Below are positions 40,563 through 41,221 of a stretch of DNA of 41,221 nucleotides, piece after piece. Both the position numbers and the translations under genes were made by a program. The notes beneath the pieces are model-generated. The model did not search any database, was not told the DNA's origin, and worked only from the letters and a program-made list of their open reading frames with translations. The stretch is from Ruminococcus sp. (GTDB lineage: Bacteria > Bacillota > Clostridia > Oscillospirales > Ruminococcaceae): assembly GCA_017649325.1 (NCBI GenBank), contig JAGCHA010000048.1:1-41221 (forward strand). The letters are read 5' to 3'. Every line of letters starts with the position of its first letter. The first letter of the stretch is position 1.

Positions 40563-41206
40563 GCGTCGCCGCAATTTTCATCACAATGCACAACAACAGT
40601 CTTCCCGATCTCCATGATTTTATCCCATATAGCGAATCTGACCTCATATTTCTGAGGCTCATAGAGGATATCGAGCTCCTTGTCGTCGAATCGCCTGAGC
40701 TCCTCCTGCTTGTCGTCGGTGACCTCGCAAGCCGCAGGCACGCACAGCGACGGGTACATCACGCACCACCAGTTGTGCCCCTTCGCGGAGCCGATCTTCA
40801 CCCGCAGAGCGCGGTAAGTCCCCGCGGGCATGGTTATGTCCCCGTAAGTCCGCACGTCAAACTCCGTATCCGCAAGCTCCGCCTCCACTGGCAGTTCGCA
40901 GCCGTTGGCGCGCAGAACAGTCTCCGCGATCCGCTCGATATCGGGCAGCCTGTCCGCGGCTATATCCTCAGCCTCAGCGAGGGAATCTGCTCCGTCGAGG
41001 ATACCGCTCTCAAGCAGAGCGTCCCTCACGCGGAGCTTGAGCGTCTGGTCGCGCTCGCTGTCGGACTCCGCAAGAATGTGCAGCCTCAGTACGCTCCCGC
41101 GCAGCCTGTCGAGAGCCAGACCGTCGCGGACAAAGCCGACCGTGTTTGAAATAAGTATCGCGAGGACAAGTCCCGCCGCAAAAAAGAGTTCGTGTTTTTT
41201 TCTCAT
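40559..41206 (-). CDS. spoIIR: Stage II sporulation protein R
   Basis: In Bacillus and Clostridium this secreted forespore protein triggers SpoIIGA to activate sigma-E in the mother cell. 215 aa. The start is ATG 41206, with GAGGTG 6 nt upstream. A signal peptide or anchor occupies about 5-25 (ELFFAAGLVLAILISNTVGF). Family hallmarks follow: LRLHILAESDSERDQTLKLRVRDALL and HNWWCVMYPSLCV, with paired Cys. The coding frame is intact. Many Ruminococcus are viewed as non-sporing, so presence of the gene is informative. The upstream neighbour is outside the window. Confidence 0.92.
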   Translation of the reverse strand: MRKKHELFFAAGLVLAILISNTVGFVRDGLALDRLRGSVLRLHILAESDSERDQTLKLRVRDALLESGILDGADSLAEAEDIAADRLPDIERIAETVLRANGCELPVEAELADTEFDVRTYGDITMPAGTYRALRVKIGSAKGHNWWCVMYPSLCVPAACEVTDDKQEELRRFDDKELDILYEPQKYEVRFAIWDKIMEIGKTVVVHCDENCGDA

Positions 41207-41221
41207 TAATATCACCTCGGA

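Noticed and set aside
1..41221. CRISPR arrays, tRNA or rRNA genes, insertion sequences, prophage genes
   Set aside because: No regularly spaced repeats, cloverleaf sequences, transposase or phage frames were seen on either strand.

Overview
The window looks like a chromosomal segment of a cellulolytic Ruminococcus, close to R. flavefaciens, R. champanellensis or R. albus. The case rests on type I dockerins of the form GDxNCDxKVTxxDAVAILQFIAN(R/K)DKY, a CBM22-dockerin-CE1 esterase, Firmicutes gene order in the housekeeping blocks, and strong GGAGG ribosome binding sites. The genus is inferred from these motifs, not from a search.

Bases 1-8.8 kb are an accessory plus-strand region for extracellular polysaccharide breakdown and its control. 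They hold the 3' part of a sensor histidine kinase, an antisense remnant of a decayed dockerin gene, a secreted CBM22-dockerin-CE1 esterase, an ECF sigma factor overlapping a membrane protein that reads as an anti-sigma-like protein fused to a dockerin protein, and a secreted DUF4874/DUF4832-like protein with a dockerin. Each transcription unit has a recognisable promoter, and hairpins follow most of them.

Bases 8.8-14.6 kb are mixed. A three-gene minus-strand cassette encodes an acidic protein with a beta-sandwich domain, a SpoIID-like protein with three peptidoglycan-binding domains, and a protein with two such domains. None has a signal peptide. A divergently transcribed EAL protein (cyclic-di-GMP phosphodiesterase with a degenerate GGDEF) follows, then a convergent voltage-gated-type K+ channel.

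Bases 14.6-41.2 kb are housekeeping and all on the minus strand. In transcription order these are spoIIR; an L20-type leader with infC, rpmI and rplT; then 18 tightly packed genes (SpoU methyltransferase, dprA, topA, trmFO, plsX, rnc, radical SAM, smc, ftsY, rdgB, yhbY, flavodoxin-like, nadD, yqeK, LCP protein, rsfS, small membrane protein, leuS) with no gap above 43 nt; then rpsU with its own promoter; then yqeG, aroQ, pepP, efp and a CD1247-like zinc-ribbon gene.

The most notable points are: an in-frame TAG at codon 28 of rplT; an FtsY whose acidic domain and basic GFFSRLFG targeting motif sit at the C terminus instead of the N terminus; an ECF sigma factor paired with a membrane-spanning, calcium-loop-rich, dockerin-tipped partner that also has an internal start with its own Shine-Dalgarno and signal peptide; and an infC that appears to start at ATT behind an attenuator.
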